This document shows positions 1-6,708 of a stretch of DNA of 7,921 nucleotides, piece after piece; the first letter of the stretch is position 1; every line of letters starts with the position of its first letter. Origin of the DNA: Rhodoferax sp. (lineage in GTDB: Bacteria > Pseudomonadota > Gammaproteobacteria > Burkholderiales > Burkholderiaceae_C); the NCBI GenBank assembly GCA_030833685.1, contig JAURGS010000114.1, positions 1 through 7,921 on the forward strand. Reading direction: 5' to 3'. Below the pieces are notes generated by a model, which did no database searches, was not told where the DNA came from, and saw nothing but the letters and a program-made list of their open reading frames with translations. The position numbers and the translations under genes were made by a program.

Positions 1-136
1 CGCGGTATTCGGGCAGGTAACGTCCCGCCTGGCGCATCAGCCAAATCGGTGTGTGATCCGTAGCCAGGCGCATGCAAGCGCGCAAAAAGCTGTCGTTAGC
101 CAGTGGGGCGAAAATTGGTTCAAGGCTTGCACTCAT
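1..136 (-). CDS. hemE: Uroporphyrinogen decarboxylase, N-terminal part (runs off window)
   Basis: This cytoplasmic enzyme of heme synthesis removes four carboxyl groups from uroporphyrinogen III to give coproporphyrinogen III. Only the first 45 codons are present; the gene continues past position 1. The visible protein begins MSASLEPIFAPLANDSF and contains PIWLMRQAGRYLPEYR, the family's N-terminal signature, whose arginines bind substrate carboxylates in characterised enzymes. The ATG at 134-136 is well supported: an in-frame stop (149-151) lies four codons upstream with no other start between. No strong Shine-Dalgarno sequence is visible, only a weak purine stretch close to the start. It lies 72 bp downstream of dsbD in the same orientation, so co-transcription is possible, but no functional link is evident. 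No clear promoter was seen in the gap. Confidence 0.95.
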   Translation of the reverse strand, partial: MSASLEPIFAPLANDSFLRACMRLATDHTPIWLMRQAGRYLPEYR

Positions 137-193
137 GCCTTGATTGTCTCATCGCGTACTAGCGCTTGGTTGCCATGCAGACCCGGGCGCTGT

Positions 194-209
194 GCCCACT
201 GCAGCGGGC
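194..209 (-). other. Short hairpin at the end of dsbD
   Basis: Read on the minus strand, GCCCGC-TGCA-GTGGGC can fold into a 6-bp stem (one G-U pair) with a four-base loop. It starts on the last base of the dsbD stop codon. No T-run follows, so it is not a typical intrinsic terminator. It could protect the 3' end of the dsbD message, or be chance in GC-rich DNA. Confidence 0.2.
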
Positions 210-2338
210 TACAGCTTGGCCAATGCCTCGCGCACTTCGGAGGGCGATAGCAGCGCAGTCAGAAGGGTCGCGGGGCGGCCAGGCGCGTACAGCACATACA
301 CCGGCACGCCATTGCGCCCAAGTGAGCGCAAGGCTTCAGTGATATCCGGGTCCTGCCGTGTCCAGTCTGCCCGCAGCAGGGTAACGCCACGCGCATCAAA
401 ATCGGCCAGAACCTTAGCGTCTGTCAGCGTTGTCTTTTTATTGACCTGGCAGGTCACGCACCAGGCGGCGGTGAAATCGACGAACACCGGCTTGTTTTGA
501 GCCAGTAGCGCACTCACTTTGTTGGCTGACCAGGCTTGCCAGCGTTCATTTTGTGCGCTGCTTGTCGTCTGTGGGCTGATATGAACCACGTACGGTCCGA
601 TGGATGCCCCTAAGCCGAGCAGCAAGACCAGGGACATCAACGCCAACGGCAGGCGAGCACGCCCGTGCAGGTGCAAAGCCCAGACCAGCATCGATAGCAC
701 CACGAGTAAGGTCATCAGGGCTGCTGCACCATCCACACCGGTTTGCTGCCCCAGAACCCACAACAGCCAGACCACGGTGGCGAACATCGGAAACGCCATG
801 GCGTGGCGAAAAACATTCATCCAGGCCCCTGGCCGTGGCAGCGCACGGGCAAAGCGGGGAAACCAACTCGCCGCGAGGTAGGGCAGGGCCATGCCCAGCC
901 CCAGTGTGCTGAAAATCAGCATGGCATCCCAGGCCGGCAGGCTCAGGGCCAAGCCGAGCGACGCGCCCATGAATGGCGCAGTACAGGGCGAGGCGATCAG
1001 AACCGCCAGCACACCGGAGAGGAATGCGTTGACCACCGGGTTCTTGGCTTCCAGGCTGGCCAGGCTACTGGGCAGCAATTGCCCGAATTCGTACACACCG
1101 GCCAGGTTCAGACCAATCAGGGTGAACATGATGGCCAGACCGGCCACCACGGCTGGCGACTGAAGCTGAAAGCCCCATCCGATCTGGTCTCCGGCGCTGC
1201 GCAAGGCCAGCATCAGCGCGCCCAGTGCCATGAACGACAACACGACACCGCTGCTGTAGGCCACCCCTTGCACCCGGTGGCTGTGGACCGCGCCGGGTTT
1301 GCGCGTGAAGCTCATCACTTTGATGGCGAGCACCGGAAACACGCAAGGCATCAGATTCAAGATCATGCCGCCAACCAGGGCGCCCACCAGCGCCAACCAC
1401 ATGCTTGTGGCCATGCCCGGTGCAATGCGCAGATCGCTGCTTGATGATGTTGCGCCAGTACCTGTCGGTGCGCCCAAGGGCTTGATGGCTGGCCAGGTGC
1501 CCTCGATAGCCACGGTGCTGCCAAAGCCCTGACGCTGTCCGTCCAGAGTCCCGGCGACCACCATCGCAAGTTGGCTGGGGCTGGCGCTTCGGTAGGCACT
1601 GATCGGCACCTGCGCCCGCCATACGGATCCCTGCCAGTTTTGTCGCCAGGGCGCCGAAGGTTCGGTGATCTCACCTTGTTCTGGAAACAAATCCAGGGTT
1701 TGGCCCTGCAGAGCAGCAGGCAGGTCAGCAATCGCGATATTCAAAAAGTTGGCTTCTATCTGCGCCGATCCAGCGCCGGGCAGGGATCTAGGCAGTTGCT
1801 TGGACTGCTCTTGAAAATCGCCCGCATGCGCCGCGGTTGAGCTGTTCACAGGCAGCTTGAGTGAGAAGCTGGCCTCCTGTGGAATGCATTCCGTTTTGCA
1901 CACCAGCCAGTTTGCCTTTAGGCCGATATCGACCGTGGGGTTGATCACGCTGGGCTTGAAATCGGGTGAGACCTGAACGGGCAACGCCAGCAAAACGGTT
2001 TGCTCGTAACCATAGTTGATCAGGCTGCCGATTCGCAAAACCTGTGGCGTTGGCCAGGCGATTGGGCCGGCCTGAAGCCCGCTCGGCAGGCTCCATTGAA
2101 GCGCTGTGGCTTGCCCAGAGTCACCCGGGTTTTTCCAATAGGTGTGCCAGTGCGGCTGGTGCGTGAGTTTCAGACCCAGCCAGACTTCGCTGCCTGGTTT
2201 GGCGCCTTGCGGCGCGTGTGCGATTAACTCAGCGTGGACTTGCTCGGTTTGGGCAGTTGAACTACCAGCCAGGGGCAAGGCGCTGTTGGCACTCAGGCTA
2301 AGCAAGACCAGTACGACGGTGACAAGAACTCGAATCAT
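209..2338 (-). CDS. dsbD: Protein-disulfide reductase, DsbD/ScsB-like membrane protein
   Basis: This inner-membrane protein passes electrons from cytoplasmic thioredoxin to periplasmic thiol proteins such as disulfide isomerases or cytochrome c maturation factors. From the preferred start it is 709 aa. Residues 1-20 form a signal peptide (MIRVLVTVVLVLLSLSANSA). Residues ~30-290 are a periplasmic N-terminal region with a CxxxC pair (VCKTEC, C147 and C151). Residues ~312-585 form the multi-helix core with one cysteine in each half (NLMPCVFP, C332; IASPCTAPF, C452), matching the redox pair of the DsbD/CcdA transmembrane domain. Residues ~598-709 are a thioredoxin-like domain with AAWCVTC (C627, C630) and a GVP cis-proline loop near 679. 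All three redox pairs are intact. It is longer than E. coli DsbD (about 565 aa), and its N-terminal domain looks more like the ScsB type. The frame stays open 49 codons further upstream, but only the ATG at 2336-2338 gives a signal peptide at the terminus. No clear Shine-Dalgarno was seen. Confidence 0.93.
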   Translation of the reverse strand: MIRVLVTVVLVLLSLSANSALPLAGSSTAQTEQVHAELIAHAPQGAKPGSEVWLGLKLTHQPHWHTYWKNPGDSGQATALQWSLPSGLQAGPIAWPTPQVLRIGSLINYGYEQTVLLALPVQVSPDFKPSVINPTVDIGLKANWLVCKTECIPQEASFSLKLPVNSSTAAHAGDFQEQSKQLPRSLPGAGSAQIEANFLNIAIADLPAALQGQTLDLFPEQGEITEPSAPWRQNWQGSVWRAQVPISAYRSASPSQLAMVVAGTLDGQRQGFGSTVAIEGTWPAIKPLGAPTGTGATSSSSDLRIAPGMATSMWLALVGALVGGMILNLMPCVFPVLAIKVMSFTRKPGAVHSHRVQGVAYSSGVVLSFMALGALMLALRSAGDQIGWGFQLQSPAVVAGLAIMFTLIGLNLAGVYEFGQLLPSSLASLEAKNPVVNAFLSGVLAVLIASPCTAPFMGASLGLALSLPAWDAMLIFSTLGLGMALPYLAASWFPRFARALPRPGAWMNVFRHAMAFPMFATVVWLLWVLGQQTGVDGAAALMTLLVVLSMLVWALHLHGRARLPLALMSLVLLLGLGASIGPYVVHISPQTTSSAQNERWQAWSANKVSALLAQNKPVFVDFTAAWCVTCQVNKKTTLTDAKVLADFDARGVTLLRADWTRQDPDITEALRSLGRNGVPVYVLYAPGRPATLLTALLSPSEVREALAKL

Positions 2339-2486
2339 GGTGCGGTGTTCACAGGCGGGCGCAGGCACCGGAAGGTTCTGGGCTTTGCGCTCGTCAAGAC
2401 CTGAATTGTCGCGCCAATACGCCGCAGGTGATGGATGCCGCCGATGTGAACCCCCAGGGCGAAAGGGATTGCCCAGACTGCACACC

Positions 2487-2492
2487 TACAAT
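2487..2492 (+). promoter_or_regulatory. Possible -10 box for the creatininase-transporter pair
   Basis: TACAAT lies 30 bases before the preferred ATG of the creatininase-family gene, in the divergent gap with dsbD. It matches the sigma-70 -10 consensus at five of six positions. No convincing -35 box sits at the usual 16-18 bp spacing; the nearest candidate, TTGCCC at 2469-2474, is only 12 bp away. This is therefore a weak promoter, an activator-dependent one, or a chance match. No good promoter for dsbD was found on the other strand of this gap. Confidence 0.35.
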
Positions 2493-2506
2493 GCCCGCGA
2501 CGAATC

Positions 2507-2511
2507 AGGAG
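2507..2511 (+). promoter_or_regulatory. Ribosome binding site of the creatininase-family gene
   Basis: AGGAG is a clear Shine-Dalgarno core. It is 10 bases before the ATG at 2522 and only 4 bases before an in-frame TTG at 2516. The distance is slightly long for the ATG and short for the TTG. ATG is preferred because it is the stronger codon. Confidence 0.6.
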
Positions 2512-2521
2512 CCGCTTGACC

Positions 2522-3355
2522 ATGTTGTTGCCATCCCGATACTGGGCAGATTTGCGCAGTGGCGATTTTGAAGACTTGCGACGCAGCGGGGCTGCGGGGC
2601 GTGTGGTGGCCGTCTTGCCGGTGGCGGCCACTGAACAGCATGGCCCACATCTACCCCTGAGTGTGGACACTGATCTGGTCGATGCCTTAGTGGGCCGAGC
2701 GCTTTTGCAGCTCGATGCCCAAGTCCCTGTTCTGGTGCTGCCGACCCAGGCGCTGGGCCTGAGCCCAGAGCATGCTGCTTTTGCAGGCACGATCACGCTC
2801 AAGCCCGAGACCATTTTGAGCGTGTGGCGGGACATTGGCGAGTCGGTCGTCGCGTCCGGCATCCACAAACTGGTCCTGTTCAATGCGCATGGTGGCAATG
2901 TTGCGGTGATGGACATGGTGGCCAGAGACCTGCGCGCTCGCCTGGGCATGTTGGTCTACAGCGTGAGCTGGTTTAACCTGGTGGCCCTGGATGAGCAAGG
3001 GCGAGACACTGCAGATTTATTTTCGAAACATGAGCACCGCTTTGGCATCCATGCCGGTGATGTCGAGACATCGTTGATGCTGGCGATCAAGCCCGAGCGG
3101 GTCAATATGGCGCAGGCCAAAAATTTCCCCTCAACCTCGCAAAGCCGAAGCGAGCAGTTCGCGCTCTTGGGCAATGGCAAAAGCGCCAAACTGGGGTGGC
3201 AGATTCAGGACTACAACCCTGAAGGTGCTGTTGGTGACGCCTCCGCCGCCACCGCAGAAAAAGGCCAAGCCTTGCTGCACGCCAGTGCAGCTGCCTTGGC
3301 TCGCCTGCTCGCTGAGGTCCACCAGCTGCCCGCCGAGACGGTTCGCGCACGCTGA
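2522..3355 (+). CDS. Creatininase-family metal-dependent amidohydrolase
   Basis: This is probably a soluble enzyme that opens a cyclic amide or cleaves an amide bond using divalent metals. The 277-aa length is typical of the family. The metal and active-site motifs are complete: ATEQHGPHLPLSVDTD (E38, H40, D49), GLSPEHAAF (E83, H84), FNAHGGN (H123) and GIHAGDVETS (H177, E182). By comparison with creatinine amidohydrolase, E38, H40, D49, H123 and E182 are the expected ligands. The family also includes archaeal formamide hydrolases and the mycofactocin peptidase MftE. No mycofactocin, creatine or flavin genes are nearby, so the substrate cannot be named. Just 14 bp downstream is a DMT transporter, suggesting an operon and possibly a shared substrate. 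An in-frame TTG at 2516 would add two residues. Confidence 0.88.
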   Translation: MLLPSRYWADLRSGDFEDLRRSGAAGRVVAVLPVAATEQHGPHLPLSVDTDLVDALVGRALLQLDAQVPVLVLPTQALGLSPEHAAFAGTITLKPETILSVWRDIGESVVASGIHKLVLFNAHGGNVAVMDMVARDLRARLGMLVYSVSWFNLVALDEQGRDTADLFSKHEHRFGIHAGDVETSLMLAIKPERVNMAQAKNFPSTSQSRSEQFALLGNGKSAKLGWQIQDYNPEGAVGDASAATAEKGQALLHASAAALARLLAEVHQLPAETVRAR

Positions 3356-3369
3356 CGCTTTTGTAAACC

Positions 3370-4263
3370 ATGCTGAGTAATGACCTGTTTGCCCTTGGGG
3401 CGGCGGCCTGCTGGGCATTGGGCAGTGTGATGTCGGTGTCGCCCTCACGACACCTGGGCGCCTTTGCCTTTACTCGCTGGCGCATGTTGATGGTGGCAGC
3501 CATGTTATGGACCGCCTTGGCCTTTACCGGTGGGTGGCGAACGTTTGACGTCTCCAGCCTGGGTGTGATGGCGCTCAGCGGCGTGATCGGCATTTTTGTG
3601 GGCGACACCGCACTGTTTGCCTCCATGAACCGGCTTGGTCCGCGTCGCACGGGCGTCTTGTTTGCAACACACGCGGCGTTCAGTGCGGTGCTGGGCTTTT
3701 GGATTTTGAATGAGCGAATGAGTGCCCAGGCTTTGGCTGGGGGCGTCCTCACGCTGGGTGGCGTCATGATGGCCATCGTCTGGGGACGCCGAAAAAACGA
3801 GACCCACGCCTGGGAATCTGACTTGGGCAGCGTCAGGGTGGGCGTGATCATGGGCTTGCTGGCAGCGCTATGCCAGGCCGTGGGCAGTTTGATTGCCAAG
3901 CCGGTCATGGCGCAGGGTGTTGATCCTGTGATGGCCTCGGCTGTGCGCGTGAGTTTTGCCACGCTGGCGCACTTTGTTTTGTTGTGGGCTGGCTTTCGTG
4001 CCGCGCGTGCCATACAGCCGCCCAACCGCGCGGTGTTGCTGCAAACCGGCTTGAACGGTTTCGTCGCCATGGGTATTGGCATGACCCTGATACTGATGGC
4101 TTTGCAAAAAGGCGACGTTGGGCTGGTGGCGATCTTGTCCTCGGTATCACCTATTTTGGTTCTGCCGCTGCTGTGGTTTCAGCTCAGACGCTCACCGGCC
4201 TGGGGCGCATGGCTGGGGGCAGGCCTGACGGTGCTGGGCACAGCGCTCATCTTGCAGCGATGA
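3370..4263 (+). CDS. DMT-superfamily (EamA-type) transporter
   Basis: This is an inner-membrane carrier of the drug/metabolite transporter superfamily, 297 aa with about ten hydrophobic segments. It has two five-helix EamA repeats at about 4-137 and 156-296, joined by a charged loop (WGRRKNETHAWESD) at 138-151. Family features include FVGDTALFASMNRLGPRR and LNERMSAQALAGGVL in the first half and KGDVGLVAILSSVSPILVLPL in the second, where EamA proteins carry a conserved helix end. The substrate cannot be read from sequence; relatives move amino acids, nucleotides or other small metabolites, usually outward. It follows the creatininase-family gene by 14 bp and is probably translated from the same message. 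No Shine-Dalgarno is visible before the ATG, which may mean translational coupling. It is only distantly similar to the second DMT gene on the minus strand. Confidence 0.87.
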   Translation: MLSNDLFALGAAACWALGSVMSVSPSRHLGAFAFTRWRMLMVAAMLWTALAFTGGWRTFDVSSLGVMALSGVIGIFVGDTALFASMNRLGPRRTGVLFATHAAFSAVLGFWILNERMSAQALAGGVLTLGGVMMAIVWGRRKNETHAWESDLGSVRVGVIMGLLAALCQAVGSLIAKPVMAQGVDPVMASAVRVSFATLAHFVLLWAGFRAARAIQPPNRAVLLQTGLNGFVAMGIGMTLILMALQKGDVGLVAILSSVSPILVLPLLWFQLRRSPAWGAWLGAGLTVLGTALILQR

Positions 4264-4310
4264 AAGCGCAGCGCCCCGGTCCGTGCGCGCGGGTGGTGGC
4301 AATGCGCGCT

Positions 4311-4316
4311 GATAAT
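4311..4316 (+). promoter_or_regulatory. Possible -10 box for glmU
   Basis: GATAAT lies 28 bases before the glmU ATG in the 81-bp gap after the transporter gene. It matches the sigma-70 -10 consensus at five of six positions. The matching -35 region is GC-rich and has no recognisable hexamer. A GCGCGC inverted repeat (4285-4290 with 4304-4309) sits just upstream and is not followed by a T-run. glmU may instead be read from the upstream pair. Confidence 0.3.
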
Positions 4317-4332
4317 CTTGGCATCCAAGCAC

Positions 4333-4338
4333 AAAGGG
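4333..4338 (+). promoter_or_regulatory. Ribosome binding site deciding the glmU start
   Basis: AAAGGG is a moderate Shine-Dalgarno match six bases before the ATG at 4345. It supports that ATG over the in-frame TTG at 4318, which would add nine residues ahead of the motif and has no such site. Confidence 0.55.
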
Positions 4339-4344
4339 TTCGAT

Positions 4345-5775
4345 ATGAATGAGAGCGTTGCCAAGCCAAGTCACGTTCACCCTGTAGACGTGGTGATCAT
4401 GGCCGCTGGCAAGGGCACCCGCATGCATAGCAAAGTGCCCAAAGTCCTGCACAAGCTGGCCGGCCGGCCTTTGCTCGCGCATGTGCTCGCTGCAGCGCAA
4501 GGGCTTTTGGCCCGTCAGGTCACGGTGATCACCGGGTTTGATGCCGAACGCGTCGAAGCCGCACTGCAGACCCTCTCGAGCGAGGGTCTGGACTTGCGCC
4601 TGGTGCGTCAGCAGCCGCAGCTGGGCACTGGCCACGCCGTGCAGCAAGCGGTGCCAGTTCTGGCAGATGACGGTGTGGTGCTGGTTTTGTCGGGCGACGT
4701 GCCGCTCATCCGGGTAGAGACACTCGCTGGGCTGGTCGGTGCCTGTGAGGGCAAAAATCTGGCCTTACTTACTTTAGAGGTGCCAGATCCGACAGGGTAC
4801 GGTCGCATTGTGCGTGAGGCGCAAGGCGTCCAGGCTATCGTTGAGCACAAAGACGCCAGCCAGGAGCAGCGCCTGATTCGCGAAATTTACAGCGGCATCA
4901 TGGCAGCGCCCGCGGCTTGGCTGAAGACGGCACTGGCGCGCCTGGACAACCGCAATACGCAAGCCGAGTACTACCTCACCGACGTGGTCAAGCTGGCTGT
5001 GGCCGATGGCATGCCGGTCGTGGCCCACCAGACCAGCAGCCCGATGGAGGTGGCCGGTGTGAACAGCGCTCAGCAACTGGCTGAACTTGAGCGCTGGTAC
5101 CAGGGCGGTGTTGCGCAGGCGCTGATGGCCCAGGGTGTTCGACTGGCGGATCCGAAAAGAATTGACGTGCGCGGCGAGCTTCTTTGCGCCCAGGACGTTT
5201 TCATTGACGTCAATTGCGTCTTTGAAGGCACGGTGCGGCTGGGCGAAGGTGTCCAAGTGGGCGCCAACTGTGTGATCCGAAATGCCAGCATCGCTGCTGG
5301 CGCGGTGGTGCACGCGTTCAGCCACATTGAGGGCGGCTCAGCCGATGGCAAAGACGCTGTGACGGTGGGCGAGGGGGCGTTGATTGGCCCGTTTGCACGT
5401 TTGCGCCCTGGCGCGAGGCTGGGCGCTGAGGTGCATATTGGCAATTTTGTGGAAGTCAAAAACAGCGTGCTGGCCAAGGGCGCCAAGGCCAATCATTTGG
5501 CGTACCTGGGCGATGCCACCGTGGGCGAACGGGTTAATTACGGGGCTGGTGCCATCACCGCGAACTACGACGGTGCCGCCAAGCACCAGACGGTGATCGA
5601 GGCCGATGTTCACGTGGGCAGCAATTGTGTGTTGATTGCGCCTGTGACACTGGGCGCTGGCGGCACGATCGGCGGGGGTTCGACCATTACCAAAGACACA
5701 CCGCCCATGGCGCTGACGGTAGGGCGTGCGCGCCAGGTTAGTCTGGCCAATTGGAAACGACCGAAGAAAAAGTAA
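4345..5775 (+). CDS. glmU: Bifunctional N-acetylglucosamine-1-P uridyltransferase / glucosamine-1-P acetyltransferase
   Basis: This cytoplasmic enzyme acetylates glucosamine-1-phosphate and then couples it to UTP, giving the UDP-GlcNAc used for peptidoglycan and lipopolysaccharide. It is 476 aa. The N-terminal uridyltransferase domain (about 14-245) has VVIMAAGKGTRMHSKVPKVL (16-35), LGTGHA (93-98), the metal-binding aspartate of SGDVP (D118) and EYYLTDV. The C-terminal left-handed beta-helix (about 270-476) has hexapeptide repeats, FARLRPGA (R354), KANHLAYLGD (H384, equivalent to the E. coli catalytic H363, and Y387) and NYDGAAK. The tail is basic (WKRPKKK), as in E. coli. Relative to E. coli it has a short N-terminal extension and about eight extra residues near 330-345 (GGSADGKDAV). 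glmS is not adjacent within the window. It converges with eamA 15 bp downstream. Confidence 0.97.
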   Translation: MNESVAKPSHVHPVDVVIMAAGKGTRMHSKVPKVLHKLAGRPLLAHVLAAAQGLLARQVTVITGFDAERVEAALQTLSSEGLDLRLVRQQPQLGTGHAVQQAVPVLADDGVVLVLSGDVPLIRVETLAGLVGACEGKNLALLTLEVPDPTGYGRIVREAQGVQAIVEHKDASQEQRLIREIYSGIMAAPAAWLKTALARLDNRNTQAEYYLTDVVKLAVADGMPVVAHQTSSPMEVAGVNSAQQLAELERWYQGGVAQALMAQGVRLADPKRIDVRGELLCAQDVFIDVNCVFEGTVRLGEGVQVGANCVIRNASIAAGAVVHAFSHIEGGSADGKDAVTVGEGALIGPFARLRPGARLGAEVHIGNFVEVKNSVLAKGAKANHLAYLGDATVGERVNYGAGAITANYDGAAKHQTVIEADVHVGSNCVLIAPVTLGAGGTIGGGSTITKDTPPMALTVGRARQVSLANWKRPKKK

Positions 5776-5781
5776 GCTTTT

Positions 5782-5800
5782 AAAAAAGCCTCAAGGCCTT
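5782..5800 (-). terminator. Possible intrinsic terminator of eamA between convergent genes
   Basis: On the minus strand, AAGGCC-TTGA-GGCTT followed by T's can fold into a 6-bp stem with one G-U pair, a four-base loop and a T-run of about five. This reads as a small terminator for the eamA transcript. The eamA TGA stop (5791-5793) falls across the loop and the first base of the 3' arm. On the plus strand the same sequence has one mismatch and no good T-run, so it would terminate glmU poorly. The stem is short, so confidence is moderate. Confidence 0.4.
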
Positions 5801-6699
5801 GGTGGTTTGGGAGACGCACTTGAGCGGCCTGACCAAAGTGGCCAAAGCCAGTGAATCGTCAGGCCCATCATCACCAGCGCGGTGGCGGCTATTTTCCAGC
5901 CCGGCATCGATTCACCCAGGTAGGCATGTGAGGCCCCCATGCCGAAGACGGGCACCAGCAAGGCCATTGGGCTCACAGCAGCGGCGCTGTAGCGCGACAA
6001 CAACCAACTCCAGGCGGCGTAACCAAACAAGGAATTGCCCCACGCCTGCCAGGCAACGACCAGCCAGGTCCTCAGGTCAGCCGCTTCAAGCGCGGCGCGA
6101 ATCGGTGTCCAGCCTTCCAGCAACAAGGACAAAATTAGCAGCGGTGGCACCGCAAATAGGCTGGACCACACCACATAGGCCACCATATTGATGGCGCCGC
6201 TTCGCCTTGAAACCAGGTTGCCACAGGCCCAGGACAGGGCGGCCAACAAGGTCAAGGCCAGCCCCCAGACGGTGGTGCCCCCATCGGTGTGCAAGGCGAT
6301 GATCAGCAGGCCGCAGGCTGCCAGCAACAAGGCCAGCCACTCGATCGTCTTGAGGGTTTCGCCGGCGATTTTCATGGCCAGGCCAATGGTGAAGAAAACC
6401 TGGGTTTGAATCACCAAAGAAGCCAGTCCGGGCGATATGTGGCCGTTCATGGCATAAAACAGCACGCCGAATTGCCCCAACCCAATAAACAAACCGTAGG
6501 CAGCTAGATTGCCCCAGCCCACAGGCGGGCGACGTATGAAAAAAACCATGGGCAAGACCACCAGCGCAAAGCGCAGTGCAGCAAACAGCAAGGGTGGCAT
6601 GTCGTGCAAGCCCAGCTTGATGACCACGAAGTTGCTGCCCCAAACGGCCACCACCGCCAGGGCCAGCAAAAAGTGCCTCAGGCTCAGGCTGTGTGCCAT
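5791..6699 (-). CDS. eamA: EamA-like DMT exporter (cysteine/O-acetylserine exporter family)
   Basis: This inner-membrane exporter of the DMT superfamily is 302 aa with about ten helices in two EamA repeats (about 1-137 and 145-290). It closely resembles E. coli EamA (YdeD), which exports cysteine and O-acetylserine. The shared stretch in helix one and after is VWGSNFVVIKLGLHDMPPL (19-37), followed by LRFALVVLP. Other shared elements are SPGLASLVIQTQVFFTI, SWACGNLVSRR and VSPMALLVPVFGMG. The C-terminus ends in a short basic, proline-rich tail (SPKPPRP). The ATG at 6697-6699 is nine bases after the stop of the molybdopterin oxidoreductase gene, so the two are probably co-transcribed and translation may be coupled; no Shine-Dalgarno is evident. 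The family assignment is firm. The substrate is inferred from similarity, since many EamA paralogues have no known substrate. Confidence 0.88.
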   Translation of the reverse strand: MAHSLSLRHFLLALAVVAVWGSNFVVIKLGLHDMPPLLFAALRFALVVLPMVFFIRRPPVGWGNLAAYGLFIGLGQFGVLFYAMNGHISPGLASLVIQTQVFFTIGLAMKIAGETLKTIEWLALLLAACGLLIIALHTDGGTTVWGLALTLLAALSWACGNLVSRRSGAINMVAYVVWSSLFAVPPLLILSLLLEGWTPIRAALEAADLRTWLVVAWQAWGNSLFGYAAWSWLLSRYSAAAVSPMALLVPVFGMGASHAYLGESMPGWKIAATALVMMGLTIHWLWPLWSGRSSASPKPPRP

Positions 6700-6708
6700 C
6701 GTGCGGGC

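Noticed and set aside
743..1444. A 233-codon plus-strand open frame inside dsbD.
   Set aside because: The composition is heavy in Gln, His, Gly and Arg with no domain, and it lies antisense to the conserved membrane core of DsbD.
2469..2492. TTGCCC...TACAAT as a full sigma-70 promoter.
   Set aside because: The spacer is 12 bp, too short for a functional -35/-10 pair; only the -10-like element was kept, at low confidence.
3102..4082. A 326-codon open frame on the minus strand opposite the creatininase and transporter genes.
   Set aside because: Its product has no recognisable domain and is rich in Ala, Arg, Pro and Thr, as expected from the antisense of GC-rich coding DNA. The plus-strand genes have clear family motifs.
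4285..4309. GCGCGC inverted repeat with a 13-base spacer upstream of glmU, considered as a terminator or operator.
   Set aside because: No T-run follows, and such repeats are common by chance in GC-rich DNA. No known regulator site matches.
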